Shown in pieces: positions 20,353-28,365 of a stretch of DNA of 64,000 nt. The notes under the pieces were generated by a model. The model did not search any database. It saw only the letters and a program-made list of their open reading frames with translations, and had not been told where the DNA came from. Where the stretch lies: assembly GCF_000981805.1 (NCBI RefSeq), contig NZ_CP011132.1:4774001-4838000 (forward strand), read 5' to 3'. This DNA comes from Citrobacter amalonaticus Y19. GTDB taxonomy: Bacteria; Pseudomonadota; Gammaproteobacteria; Enterobacterales; Enterobacteriaceae. Numbering within the stretch: the stretch's first letter is position 1; each line of letters opens with the position of its first letter. The translations under genes and the position numbers were made by a program.

Positions 20353-21306
20353 TTACTTCAACAACAATTCAGCGGTATGGCTGTTAGTGACTAAACCATT
20401 AATATATTTTCCACGTAATGCGCCGAGAATACCGCTTAGCTTTGCTTCACCCATTGCGATGCCGATGGAATAACGCGCCTGCTTTAATTTGTTGGTTTCG
20501 ATGGAGAGCGTTTTTTCGCTCATATTGGTTTCCACCGTCACGCCGTTGATATCGTAAAAGCGCGAACAAATGTCTCCGGCAACCTGGCGGGCGTGCAGGT
20601 CGTCACTCTCTTCGCTGCCGTAAAAGGCATGCCAGTTTGCGCCGTCGCGAATCGCCGGAGAGCCGATCCCCACCAGTGCGACATCCAGATTCTCCCAGTA
20701 GGCAGAAATCGACTTAAAGTGCTGGGACTGCATAATGCCGTTACGAATTAATGGGTTTTCCAGCAGCGCCGGAAAATCGGCCAGGTGTGACTCTCCTTTC
20801 AGCTTTGCCGCCGCGCCGTAGGTCAGCGTATTGACGTGATAGCGGCTTTCAAGCTTGCCGGACGGCCCGCCGATGATCGGCACACAAATCAACTGACGTG
20901 ACTGGCTGGCTGGCGACAACCCTTCGACCAGCGCACAAACCGCGCGTCCCCAGGAAAAACCGATGATGTCGCCGGGTTCCAGCAAACGTTCCAGCAACTG
21001 CGCGCCATGCACGCCCATCATCGCAAGTTGTTCCTCTTCCTGCTCGCTGTCGCAGGTGATCACCACCGCCTCTTTAAGACCGAATCGTTGTTTGAGTTGC
21101 TGTTCCAGCCACAGGTTTTCGTTGTAGTCGTAGTTGATGGCAATGGTGACGATACCCTGTTCGCGACCGCGTTTGAGCAGGCGACTGATAGTAGTGCGAT
21201 AAATCCCCAGTTCACGGGCGATCTGTGCTTGCGTCATATCCTGTTCGTAATAGAGCTGCGCTATTTTTACGATCAGGCGAATGTCATCACTGTTTTCCGT
21301 CGCCAT
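20353..21306 (-). CDS. sorC: Sorbose operon regulator SorC
   Basis: SorC-type regulator of 317 residues with an N-terminal helix-turn-helix (MTQAQIARELGIYRTTISRLLKR is the family pattern; the visible core is QIARELGIYRTTISRLL) and a C-terminal sugar-phosphate binding domain (FSWGRAVCALVEG, GIGSPAIRDGANW). In Klebsiella it acts as both activator and repressor of the operon it heads, with sorbose as inducer. ATG 21306 is chosen because CAGGAG lies eight bases upstream; that ribosome site overlaps a palindromic operator. Confidence 0.93.
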   Translation of the reverse strand: MATENSDDIRLIVKIAQLYYEQDMTQAQIARELGIYRTTISRLLKRGREQGIVTIAINYDYNENLWLEQQLKQRFGLKEAVVITCDSEQEEEQLAMMGVHGAQLLERLLEPGDIIGFSWGRAVCALVEGLSPASQSRQLICVPIIGGPSGKLESRYHVNTLTYGAAAKLKGESHLADFPALLENPLIRNGIMQSQHFKSISAYWENLDVALVGIGSPAIRDGANWHAFYGSEESDDLHARQVAGDICSRFYDINGVTVETNMSEKTLSIETNKLKQARYSIGIAMGEAKLSGILGALRGKYINGLVTNSHTAELLLK

Positions 21307-21317
21307 CTGTAGACTCC

Positions 21318-21473
21318 TGCACATTTGTGCAAATCACGAACTTGCCTTCCTGATCTGATATAACCTCATAAAAGCGGGAGTTCAAAGCGATTTTCTCTTC
21401 TTTCCGCGCCCTGAACTGGCGGTTTGTGTTGCACATATGATGCGCGGGTCGATCGTTGTTGGCACAGATGTGC
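21318..21473 (-). promoter_or_regulatory. sor operon promoter with three SorC-type palindromes
   Basis: On the minus strand TTGAAC (21380-21385) and TATATC (21357-21362) are spaced by 17 bases. Three related palindromes flank it: TGCACATTTGTGCA at 21318-21331 (overlapping the sorC ribosome site), GCACATATGATGC at 21431-21443, and GCACAGATGTGC at 21462-21473. The spread over 150 bases is compatible with looping by a SorC tetramer. Promoter and operators are inferred from motif symmetry. Confidence 0.65.
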
Positions 21474-21649
21474 ACACAATCCTAATGTCTTGATTCTGCT
21501 GATTTTCATTCAACAAAATTGCAGACAAAGATCGGCGACACTTTTGTGTCGAAAGGTGTGGCGGATCACAAATAGCGCAGAGGCCATTGTGCACGATTAT
21601 TTTTTATCGCCAGCAAGGTAGGGTATATTTCGCATTCAAAGGAGAAATT

Positions 21650-22528
21650 ATGCTGCCCGACTCATCATCCATACGACTCAACAAATACATCAGTGAAAGC
21701 GGAATCTGCTCGCGTCGCGAAGCGGATCGCTTCATCGAGCAAGGAAACGTTTTCATCAATGGCAAGCGCGCTACCATTGGCGACCAGGTGATGCCTGGTG
21801 ACGTCGTGAAGGTGAATGGTCGGCTGATTGAGCCGCGTGAAGCGGAAGATTTGGTCTTTATCGCGCTGAACAAGCCGGTGGGGATCGTGAGCACCACCGA
21901 AGACAGCGAACGTGACAACATTGTTGATTTCGTTAACCACAGCAAGCGCGTGTTTCCGATTGGCCGTCTGGATAAAGACTCCCAGGGACTGATCTTTCTG
22001 ACCAACCATGGCGATCTGGTAAATAAGATCCTGCGGGCCGGTAACGATCACGAAAAAGAGTATCTGGTCACGGTCGACAAACCGGTTACGGATGAATTTA
22101 TTCGTGGGATGAGTGCGGGCGTGCCGATTCTGGGCACCGTCACCAAAAAATGTAAGGTGAAGAAAGAGGCGCCGTTTGTCTTTCGCATTACCCTGGTTCA
22201 GGGGCTGAACCGTCAGATCCGGCGCATGTGCGAACATTTCGGTTATGAAGTGATGAAGCTTGAACGTACGCGCATCATGAACGTTGGCCTCTCCGGCCTG
22301 CCGCTGGGTGAATGGCGTGACCTGACGGATGATGAGCTGATTACGCTGTTTAAGCTTATCGAAAATTCCTCTTCGGAAGCGAAACCGAAGGCGAAAGCAA
22401 AGCCGAAAACGGCGGGAATCAAGCGCCCGGTGGTGAAAATCGAAAAGGCGGCGGAGAAAGAAAAATCACGCCCGGCGGCAAACGGTAAACGCTTTACCTC
22501 GCCGGGGCGTAAGAAGAAAGGGCGTTAA
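21650..22528 (+). CDS. rluF: 23S rRNA pseudouridine(2604) synthase
   Basis: RsuA-family pseudouridine synthase of 292 residues (E. coli RluF has 290) that modifies U2604 of 23S rRNA. An S4 RNA-binding domain occupies residues 7-65; the catalytic aspartate is Asp108 in [10 protein letters not shown] basic, lysine- and proline-rich tail of about 50 residues follows the catalytic domain. GGAG precedes the ATG at the correct distance. Convergent with yjbD, the stop codons overlapping. Confidence 0.95.
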   Translation: MLPDSSSIRLNKYISESGICSRREADRFIEQGNVFINGKRATIGDQVMPGDVVKVNGRLIEPREAEDLVFIALNKPVGIVSTTEDSERDNIVDFVNHSKRVFPIGRLDKDSQGLIFLTNHGDLVNKILRAGNDHEKEYLVTVDKPVTDEFIRGMSAGVPILGTVTKKCKVKKEAPFVFRITLVQGLNRQIRRMCEHFGYEVMKLERTRIMNVGLSGLPLGEWRDLTDDELITLFKLIENSSSEAKPKAKAKPKTAGIKRPVVKIEKAAEKEKSRPAANGKRFTSPGRKKKGR

Positions 22529-22797
22529 CGTCTGCCGCGCGTTGGCGTATTTGCGGACCAGGAAAAAGAGGCTTCCGCATCCGGTTTATAAGCCTGTTTT
22601 TTCTTCAACTGACGGGCTTTTTTTGCCTCGGCCTCACGCAAGACCATCAGCTTGTCAATGTACTCTTTCTTCACGTTGTTGGTCTCAGCGTTGGTCAACT
22701 GACGACCATGCGCGATACGGGCGCGATCAAGCAGCGTTTTTAGTTCGCGCTGTTCGCGCTCGGTCATCTCTTTTTGGGTAATGCGGGGGAGTGCCAT
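22525..22797 (-). CDS. yjbD: Conserved small basic protein YjbD (DUF3811)
   Basis: A 90-residue, highly charged helical protein ([18 protein letters not shown]...) of unknown function, the same size as E. coli YjbD. No signal peptide or membrane span. The start at 22797 is preceded by GAGGGCAC. The last four bases overlap the 3' end of rluF on the other strand. Confidence 0.9.
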   Translation of the reverse strand: MALPRITQKEMTEREQRELKTLLDRARIAHGRQLTNAETNNVKKEYIDKLMVLREAEAKKARQLKKKQAYKPDAEASFSWSANTPTRGRR

Positions 22798-22860
22798 ACG
22801 GGTGCCCTCTGTCTGCCAGGTGATTTCAGTGTACGGCAATACGCCACGGGCGGATAGCGT

Positions 22861-23619
22861 TCAGTCAGCAATACGCAGTTTTCCTGCGAAATCCTGTTGT
22901 GTATAACCCGTTGTTTTAAATCCCTTATCCGTAATGATGTGATCAATCTCTTTGAGCGTGGCGATACACATCACGCCGTCCTGACCAAATTTAGTGTGGT
23001 CGGCGAGAATCACGGATTTTTTACTCATCGCAATCATCGCTTTGGCAACGTACGCCTCATCAAAGCTCTTCACGAGTATGCCATGCTGTGGCGAAATGCC
23101 GCCCGCACCAATAAAACAGATATCGGCGTGAATCGCATTAATCTGCTGGCATACCGAGACGCCCAGATTGGCGCGGAAATGGTAATCGTATTCGCCGCCT
23201 AAGACATAGACACGCGCCTGGAGATTATGCTCTTTTATTTTATCGGCAATGAGTGCGGAATTGGTAATAACGGAAAATGCGAGAGGGGGTAAGTGTTCGG
23301 CAAGAATAAGATTCGTGGTACATGAATCAATAAACAGCGTATCGTGCTCGCTGACCATTCCCGCAGCGACTTTGCCAATCGCCATTTTTTCTTCGCGATG
23401 CGCATCGATTCTTGCGCCAAATGCGTCTTCCTGGACAACCTGTTTTTTGACGGCGCCACCGTGAATTTTGGTGATCTGACCTTCAGACTCCAGTAAAGAG
23501 AGATCGCGGCGAATAGTTTCTGAGGTCACATTTAACGTTTCTGATAATTTAATAACGGTCACTTCACCGAATTTGTTTAATTCATCAAGAATATGTTTTC
23601 TTCTTTTAATCGGGTTCAT
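22861..23619 (-). CDS. DeoR-family transcriptional regulator of the adjacent EIIC-fusion operon
   Basis: A 252-residue protein with the DeoR N-terminal helix-turn-helix (RRKHILDELNKFGEVTV... LNVTSETIRRDLSLLE) and a C-terminal sugar-phosphate sensor domain with DSCTTNL near residue 95 and the family signature ADHTKFGQDG near 210. It is the last gene of the operon, and its first 14 bases overlap the end of the HAD phosphatase gene. It probably regulates this operon in response to a phosphorylated intermediate; the identity of that ligand cannot be read from sequence. Confidence 0.88.
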   Translation of the reverse strand: MNPIKRRKHILDELNKFGEVTVIKLSETLNVTSETIRRDLSLLESEGQITKIHGGAVKKQVVQEDAFGARIDAHREEKMAIGKVAAGMVSEHDTLFIDSCTTNLILAEHLPPLAFSVITNSALIADKIKEHNLQARVYVLGGEYDYHFRANLGVSVCQQINAIHADICFIGAGGISPQHGILVKSFDEAYVAKAMIAMSKKSVILADHTKFGQDGVMCIATLKEIDHIITDKGFKTTGYTQQDFAGKLRIAD

Positions 23620-24469
23620 TATTTTCCGCCTGGGTCGAGCTTTGCCGCATGGTAACTGGATGCGCAGAGCAACGCAACCACTCCAGCGCGCAGACGATGC
23701 CCTCATCATCATTCGTGGTTGTCACATAGCGGGCCTGACGTTTCACGCTGTCTGGCGCGTTGCCCATCGCGATGCCGAACCCGGCAACGGCAAACATACT
23801 GATGTCGTTCTGCTGATCGCCAATGGCGGCAATCTCAGCGGTTGGTCGATTTAATTGCCGGGCGATCTCATTTATCGCATAGCCTTTATTAATCTCGCCA
23901 CGCTGAATATCAATATAATTCCCGCCAGTGATTGTCGCTTTATAGTCAGCAGGCAACAGGCTGTTTATTTCCCTGCACAGAGAGTCGATCCTTGCGTGTT
24001 CTGCCACCAGCGTGATTTTAAATATATCGCGACGATTAAAGATATTCCCTGGTGCGGCGTTAATAAGCGGTAACTCAAATAAGCTGGCCTCATACGATGT
24101 CCACGGAGCAATAAGGCTGTCGTAACGGTGATAAATCGCCTGTGCGGTGAAAAAATGGTGAGGATAGCGGGACAGCGAAATATGCCGATCAATCTCTCTG
24201 AGATCCATTCGGGTGAGTGCGGCAGAATGCAAAATGCGCTGTTGCGTCATTTCAAGGATTTGTCCGCCGTTGAAGCCAGCACACCAGCCAAACAGCGTCT
24301 CAACCTGCTGCTGTTGTAACAGGCGCGCCATTGAGGAGACCGGTCTGGCGGAACAGGCGGCCAGCAGACCGCCGCGCTGGCGAAATTCAACCAGCGCCTG
24401 ATGTGTGCGTGGACTGATAGTCTTCTGCGACGTCAGTAATGTTCCATCCAGATCGGTAACCAGTAGCAT
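23606..24469 (-). CDS. Cof-type HAD-superfamily phosphatase
   Basis: A 287-residue haloacid dehalogenase-fold hydrolase. Motif I DLDGTLL contains the nucleophile Asp6 and acid/base Asp8; the C2 cap follows from about residue 80; motif III/IV GDQQNDISMF is near residue 217. Such enzymes dephosphorylate sugar phosphates, flavin precursors or pyridoxal phosphate. Its place between a TIM-barrel enzyme and a DeoR regulator suggests a sugar phosphate substrate, but this is inference. Confidence 0.88.
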   Translation of the reverse strand: MLLVTDLDGTLLTSQKTISPRTHQALVEFRQRGGLLAACSARPVSSMARLLQQQQVETLFGWCAGFNGGQILEMTQQRILHSAALTRMDLREIDRHISLSRYPHHFFTAQAIYHRYDSLIAPWTSYEASLFELPLINAAPGNIFNRRDIFKITLVAEHARIDSLCREINSLLPADYKATITGGNYIDIQRGEINKGYAINEIARQLNRPTAEIAAIGDQQNDISMFAVAGFGIAMGNAPDSVKRQARYVTTTNDDEGIVCALEWLRCSAHPVTMRQSSTQAENNEPD

Positions 24470-24484
24470 TATTGTTCTCTGTCG

Positions 24485-25327
24485 TTATGCATGCGCGATA
24501 AACGGTGTCACGGCCTCTTTGGCGGCATTGCAGACCATATTGTCGATTGCCGTGCCGACGACCAGAATATTGACCCCGGTGTCCTTAAACGCTTTGGCAT
24601 TGGCGAGGTTAATACCGCCTTCTGCCAGCGTCGGGACGTCCACCGCGCTAACCAGCGCCCGAAGACGGTCTTTAATCATCTGCGGGATATCGCCTGCCGC
24701 CACGCCTTCATAGCTCATCCCGGTCATCAGGCCGATCATATCGACCCCAATCTCCTGCATGCGCTTCGCCACGCTGGCGACCTCTTCCGGGGTGCGTGCC
24801 GGAATGCCGAAGGTATGCAGATCATCGGGATGGCCAATGTAGGCATCAACGGTCAGGCCATATTCATGGGCGAGGTTGACGATGTCCTGTAGGTCGTCCC
24901 AGTCAGATTTGTGAGTGTGTAAACCGTCGGCCCCGGCGCGGGCAATCTCCAGAATCTCCGTTTCACTGAGCGGCACGGGCAGCGTTTCGGTAAACCCACC
25001 CGCAATCCCCACAGTGATGAAGATGTCGTCCGGTACCACATTACGCACACCGTGTACCGCTTCAGCCATCTGACCGTTGGTGATTTCGTGGCGGATTTGC
25101 TCCGCCGCGTGCATGTTGCTCACCCCCTTGTGTCCGCGAGCCAGCGCCAGCGCAGGATGGTTCGGCTCGAGCAGTTTCACGCCAGCTTCACACACCGCTT
25201 TTGCCAGGCGCGCATCGTCGCCGGTGATCCCTGTGCTGAGGATGGTTTGCCCGCCGTGCAGCGCGATGGCATCCTTCACTTTCTGTAACGCTTTGGCGCG
25301 TTTTTTATTCATATCGCCTTTAAACAT
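24485..25327 (-). CDS. TIM-barrel enzyme of unknown substrate
   Basis: A 280-residue protein that I do not recognise at family level. The repeated beta-alpha pattern and the C-terminal VPTLAEGGINLANAKAF...ILVVGTAI resemble the phosphate-binding end of ribulose-phosphate-type barrels. Internal motifs HTHKSDW and YIGHPDD supply His and Asp residues that could bind a metal. ATG 25327 follows AGAGG; a second ATG five codons later is possible. It sits 27 bases after the EIIC-fusion gene and 15 before the phosphatase gene, so it belongs to the same pathway, perhaps as an aldolase, epimerase or decarboxylase. Confidence 0.75.
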   Translation of the reverse strand: MFKGDMNKKRAKALQKVKDAIALHGGQTILSTGITGDDARLAKAVCEAGVKLLEPNHPALALARGHKGVSNMHAAEQIRHEITNGQMAEAVHGVRNVVPDDIFITVGIAGGFTETLPVPLSETEILEIARAGADGLHTHKSDWDDLQDIVNLAHEYGLTVDAYIGHPDDLHTFGIPARTPEEVASVAKRMQEIGVDMIGLMTGMSYEGVAAGDIPQMIKDRLRALVSAVDVPTLAEGGINLANAKAFKDTGVNILVVGTAIDNMVCNAAKEAVTPFIAHA

Positions 25328-25354
25328 GGTGTACCTCTGGTGTTGGTGCATTTA

Positions 25355-26941
25355 TTAACGGGCAGACGCTACAGATTCACTCTGTACGACAGCCTTAAAA
25401 CGGTTCGCAATAATTGTGGTAATGCAGGTCATAATCATGACGATGGCCATCACGATCGCCATTTGCAGCGCATTGCTGGATAAGAACGGCGAGGCGAAAG
25501 CCGGAACGTAGGCCACCCCTTTGACGTTAAAGAAGCCGAGCATCATGCCGCCCATCCCCGCCCAGAAAATGGCGGAGCCAAAGACGATTTTGTTGGCGAA
25601 CATGAAGGGGTAGGCGGATTCCACGAAGGTCCCGAAGCCCAGGTTGATAAGCAGGCCCGGTGTGGCAACGGCCGCTTCGCTTTTTTCGCGTGGCGCGATG
25701 ACGTTCGCCAGGTTGATGCCGGCTGCGACCATGACCAGACCGACCATGTCCACGGCGCCGAGGAAACTGACGCCCGATTTTTCCATCTCCAGCAGCACCA
25801 GCGGCAGGATGACCGCGTGATAGACGCCGCCCAGAATGGCTGGCCAGATAACCAAACCGGCCAGCAGCCCGGCAAGAATCGGACTGAATGCCAGCGTGCT
25901 TTCGATAGCCAGTTTGATGTAGTTACCTGCGGAGAGCGCCAGTGGGCTCAGCAGATAGTGCATGATCAAGCCGGCAGCCAGACCCGAAATCCCGCCAGCG
26001 ACGATGTTGACGGTGGTCATCGGGAAGCGCCAGTTCAGGCACAGTTCAAACAACCAGCGCACAAAAATCCCGGCCATCACACCGCCGATAATCCCGCCGA
26101 TCAGGCCGCCTTCAACGGAAAGCACCCCGGCGACGACCCCGGCCACAATCGAAACTTCATCGAGTTCGGAAATCTGTTTTGCCGCCAGCACGGCAACCAG
26201 CACCGGAAGCCCTTTCAGCAGGATTTCAAAGATATCGTTGAGTTTTTCCAGCCCGGGAATGTGGCTCAGGGCGAGTACGATCGCCATTGCGATAAAGCCC
26301 GGCAGCGCTGGGATCATGATGCTGCGGATGTTAAAGCGCTTGAGCAGACTTTTTCCGGAACCGCCCTGTGAAGGCGACGCGCTGCCCAACTGGGGTTTGT
26401 ACTTGATACCCCAGTGTTTACACAGTGAGGCCACGAAGGAGACTGCGCGGGTGCGGCTGGTGGTGCCGGTTGTACCTGAAGTCGCAACCACATTGGCACC
26501 TTTTGCGGCGACCAGCGCCATCGAGGTGCCGCCGGTGCCGACGATAGGGGTTTTCATCTCCACGGCGGCATCAAAAACGGCCTGGTTTGCTTTTACCGGA
26601 TCGGCGCTCATCACCACGATCCCGTCGATCTCACCGCTACGGATCATCCCGGCTATCTGACGATCGCTCTCGACGACGGAGGCATTCACCTCGGCGAGTT
26701 TTCCCTGAAAGATGCGTTGTGGTTTTGTGTTGTTTTCTGCGGTTAAGGCATAGACGGATGCGGGAGTGTCAGGTTTAGCGACATCCATCGAGGCGTCTGC
26801 CGCGATGAACTGCACGGCGGCGACTGTAACACCCGCGGCTTCGCACTGCTGATAAATCTCCTGGAGTAACTTCTCTGGCTCGGCGCCACCCAGGTTGTAG
26901 AGGTTGCCTCCACTGCTTCCAATAATCGCAATTTTTTTCAT
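25355..26941 (-). CDS. Fusion of a soluble N-terminal domain to a PTS EIIC-like permease
   Basis: The 528-residue product has two parts. Residues 1 to about 185 are soluble, with a Rossmann-like opening KKIAIIGSSGG, IVVMSADPVKA, and the glycine/threonine-rich IVGTGGTSM and VVATSGTTGTTS. Residues from about 205 are strongly hydrophobic with around ten spans and features reminiscent of EIIC of the glucose/sucrose superfamily (ILGGVYHAVILP, LINLGFGTFVESAYPFMF). No EIIA or EIIB domain or active-site Cys/His for phosphoryl transfer is evident, here or next door. First gene of the operon with the barrel, phosphatase and DeoR genes. Possible solute or sugar transporter; substrate unknown. Confidence 0.75.
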   Translation of the reverse strand: MKKIAIIGSSGGNLYNLGGAEPEKLLQEIYQQCEAAGVTVAAVQFIAADASMDVAKPDTPASVYALTAENNTKPQRIFQGKLAEVNASVVESDRQIAGMIRSGEIDGIVVMSADPVKANQAVFDAAVEMKTPIVGTGGTSMALVAAKGANVVATSGTTGTTSRTRAVSFVASLCKHWGIKYKPQLGSASPSQGGSGKSLLKRFNIRSIMIPALPGFIAMAIVLALSHIPGLEKLNDIFEILLKGLPVLVAVLAAKQISELDEVSIVAGVVAGVLSVEGGLIGGIIGGVMAGIFVRWLFELCLNWRFPMTTVNIVAGGISGLAAGLIMHYLLSPLALSAGNYIKLAIESTLAFSPILAGLLAGLVIWPAILGGVYHAVILPLVLLEMEKSGVSFLGAVDMVGLVMVAAGINLANVIAPREKSEAAVATPGLLINLGFGTFVESAYPFMFANKIVFGSAIFWAGMGGMMLGFFNVKGVAYVPAFASPFLSSNALQMAIVMAIVMIMTCITTIIANRFKAVVQSESVASAR

Positions 26942-26994
26942 AGCGGCCTCAAAGGTAGGGTAAGGGGTTATCTGTGTTGTAGTGGAATCATATT

Positions 26995-27128
26995 CCCAAT
27001 CAAAACAAAATAAAGCAACATCTAGAGATCGTGGAAAACTGTCGATAAAATACGATCGCTTATTTAACTAATTGAATATAATCAATAAAATATTATTTTT
27101 GTTTTGTGTTGATATTTGTTGTTTTGTG
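26995..27128 (-). promoter_or_regulatory. AT-rich promoter region of the EIIC-fusion operon with repeated motifs
   Basis: CAAAACAAAATAAA at 27001-27014 is inverted relative to TTATTTTTGTTTTG at 27093-27106, and GTTTTGTG occurs twice 20 bases apart (27101 and 27121). The same-face spacing of the direct repeats, and DeoR control within the operon, make them operator candidates. Confidence 0.45.
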
Positions 27129-27156
27129 ATGTGGTTCAAACAAGAGGGAAGAAGAG

Positions 27157-27180
27157 GAACAGGGGGAATCCCCCTGTTCT
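27157..27180 (-). terminator. Terminator of the BASS transporter gene
   Basis: An 11-bp perfect stem GAACAGGGGGA / TCCCCCTGTTC, seven bases past the stop codon; the minus-strand continuation is pyrimidine rich (CTCTTCTTCCCTCTTG). Confidence 0.75.
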
Positions 27181-27187
27181 GAGGAGA

Positions 27188-28129
27188 TCAGTTTTCTTTG
27201 ACCAGTTTACGCGGCTCATTATCAATCGGCTTACCGGACCAGTAGCCAGCCAGCAGGGAACCGGAAAGGTTGTGCCAGACGGAGAACAGCGCGCCAGGCA
27301 GTGCGGCGAGCGGTCCGAAGTAGATTTTACCCAGCGCGGCGGCGAGACCTGAGTTTTGCATTCCCACTTCGATTGCCAGTGTGCGGCAGGTTGACTCGTC
27401 AAAACCAAACAGACGCCCGCCCCAGTAACCGCCGAGCAGGCCGATGGTGTTGTGCAGGATAACGGCGATAATCACCACAAAGCCGACGGACGCGATATGC
27501 GCGGCGGAACCCGCGACCACTGCGCTGATAATCGCCAGAATGCAGACCATCGAAAACGCGGGCAGGTAAGGCTCGACCGCCTTCACCACGCGCGGGAACA
27601 GGTGGTGGATCACCAGGCCCAGAGCAATCGGGATCACTACAATCTGCAGAATACTGAGCAGCATGCCCATCACATCAACCTGAATATGCGCATCGACATA
27701 CAGACGCGTCAGCAGCGGCGTGGCAACCACACCCACCAGCGTGGAAACGGATGAGATCGTCACCGAGAGCGCCACATCCCCTTTCGCCAGATAGATCATG
27801 ACGTTAGATGCCGTGCCGCTGGCCACGCTGCCCACCAACACCATTCCGGCGGAGAGTTCCGGCGGCATGTTAAACGCCAGCGCCAGTATCCATGCCGCCA
27901 GCGGCATGACCAGATAGTGCAGGAAGATCCCCGCCGCAACCGGCGCGGGGCGCGAAAGCACGCGTTTGAAATCATCCACCTTCAGGTGGACGCCCATGCC
28001 GAACATAATCAGCATCAGCAGTGTCGTTACCCACGGGCCGACAGGGATGAAGGTGGATGGCGTGTAATAGGCAATAACCGAGAGCAGCAGCGCCCATAAC
28101 GGGAACAGCCTGGTGAGAGTGGCGAGCAT
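27188..28129 (-). CDS. BASS-family (bile acid:sodium symporter) transporter
   Basis: A 313-residue membrane protein with nine or ten hydrophobic spans. Family motifs seen are [11 protein letters not shown] in the first third, [19 protein letters not shown] (sodium-site region) and [14 protein letters not shown] near residue 245. Members carry bile acids, pyruvate, ketopantoate or other organic anions; the bacterial PanS/YocS types are the closest I can suggest. AAGGAAA precedes the ATG. It has its own terminator, so it is likely transcribed separately from the downstream EIIC-fusion operon, although the neighbourhood could share a substrate. Confidence 0.88.
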   Translation of the reverse strand: MLATLTRLFPLWALLLSVIAYYTPSTFIPVGPWVTTLLMLIMFGMGVHLKVDDFKRVLSRPAPVAAGIFLHYLVMPLAAWILALAFNMPPELSAGMVLVGSVASGTASNVMIYLAKGDVALSVTISSVSTLVGVVATPLLTRLYVDAHIQVDVMGMLLSILQIVVIPIALGLVIHHLFPRVVKAVEPYLPAFSMVCILAIISAVVAGSAAHIASVGFVVIIAVILHNTIGLLGGYWGGRLFGFDESTCRTLAIEVGMQNSGLAAALGKIYFGPLAALPGALFSVWHNLSGSLLAGYWSGKPIDNEPRKLVKEN

Positions 28130-28235
28130 GTTGTTTTCCTTGCACGTATGTTGTGTTTGCTTGTTATAAACCGGTCAGGATCGAGCCAAACCATAGTTAG
28201 GTTTTATATTGTGAAGGTATATTATTCAAACAAAT

Positions 28236-28362
28236 TATACACTTTATCCTTCAAGCTGCCTCAGCGTTGGCTGTCTTCGTTCACCCCTGTCACTTACTTA
28301 TGTAAGCTCCAGGGGATTCTCTCAGTTGCCGCCTTGATGCAACTCGAATGATTTTGTGTATA
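28236..28362. repeat. ERIC element, 127 bp
   Basis: A complete enterobacterial repetitive intergenic consensus element. The core CACTTACTTATGTAAGCTCC and the ends TATAC...GTATA are present, and the length of 127 bases is canonical. It lies three bases past the rtcR stop codon, between rtcR and the BASS gene. Confidence 0.92.
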
Positions 28363-28365
28363 TGT

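Noticed and set aside
14700..21650. A recent mobile island (integrase, tRNA site or direct repeats) carrying the sor operon.
   Set aside because: No integrase, transposase, tRNA or flanking repeat is visible, and the sor genes have base composition like the backbone.
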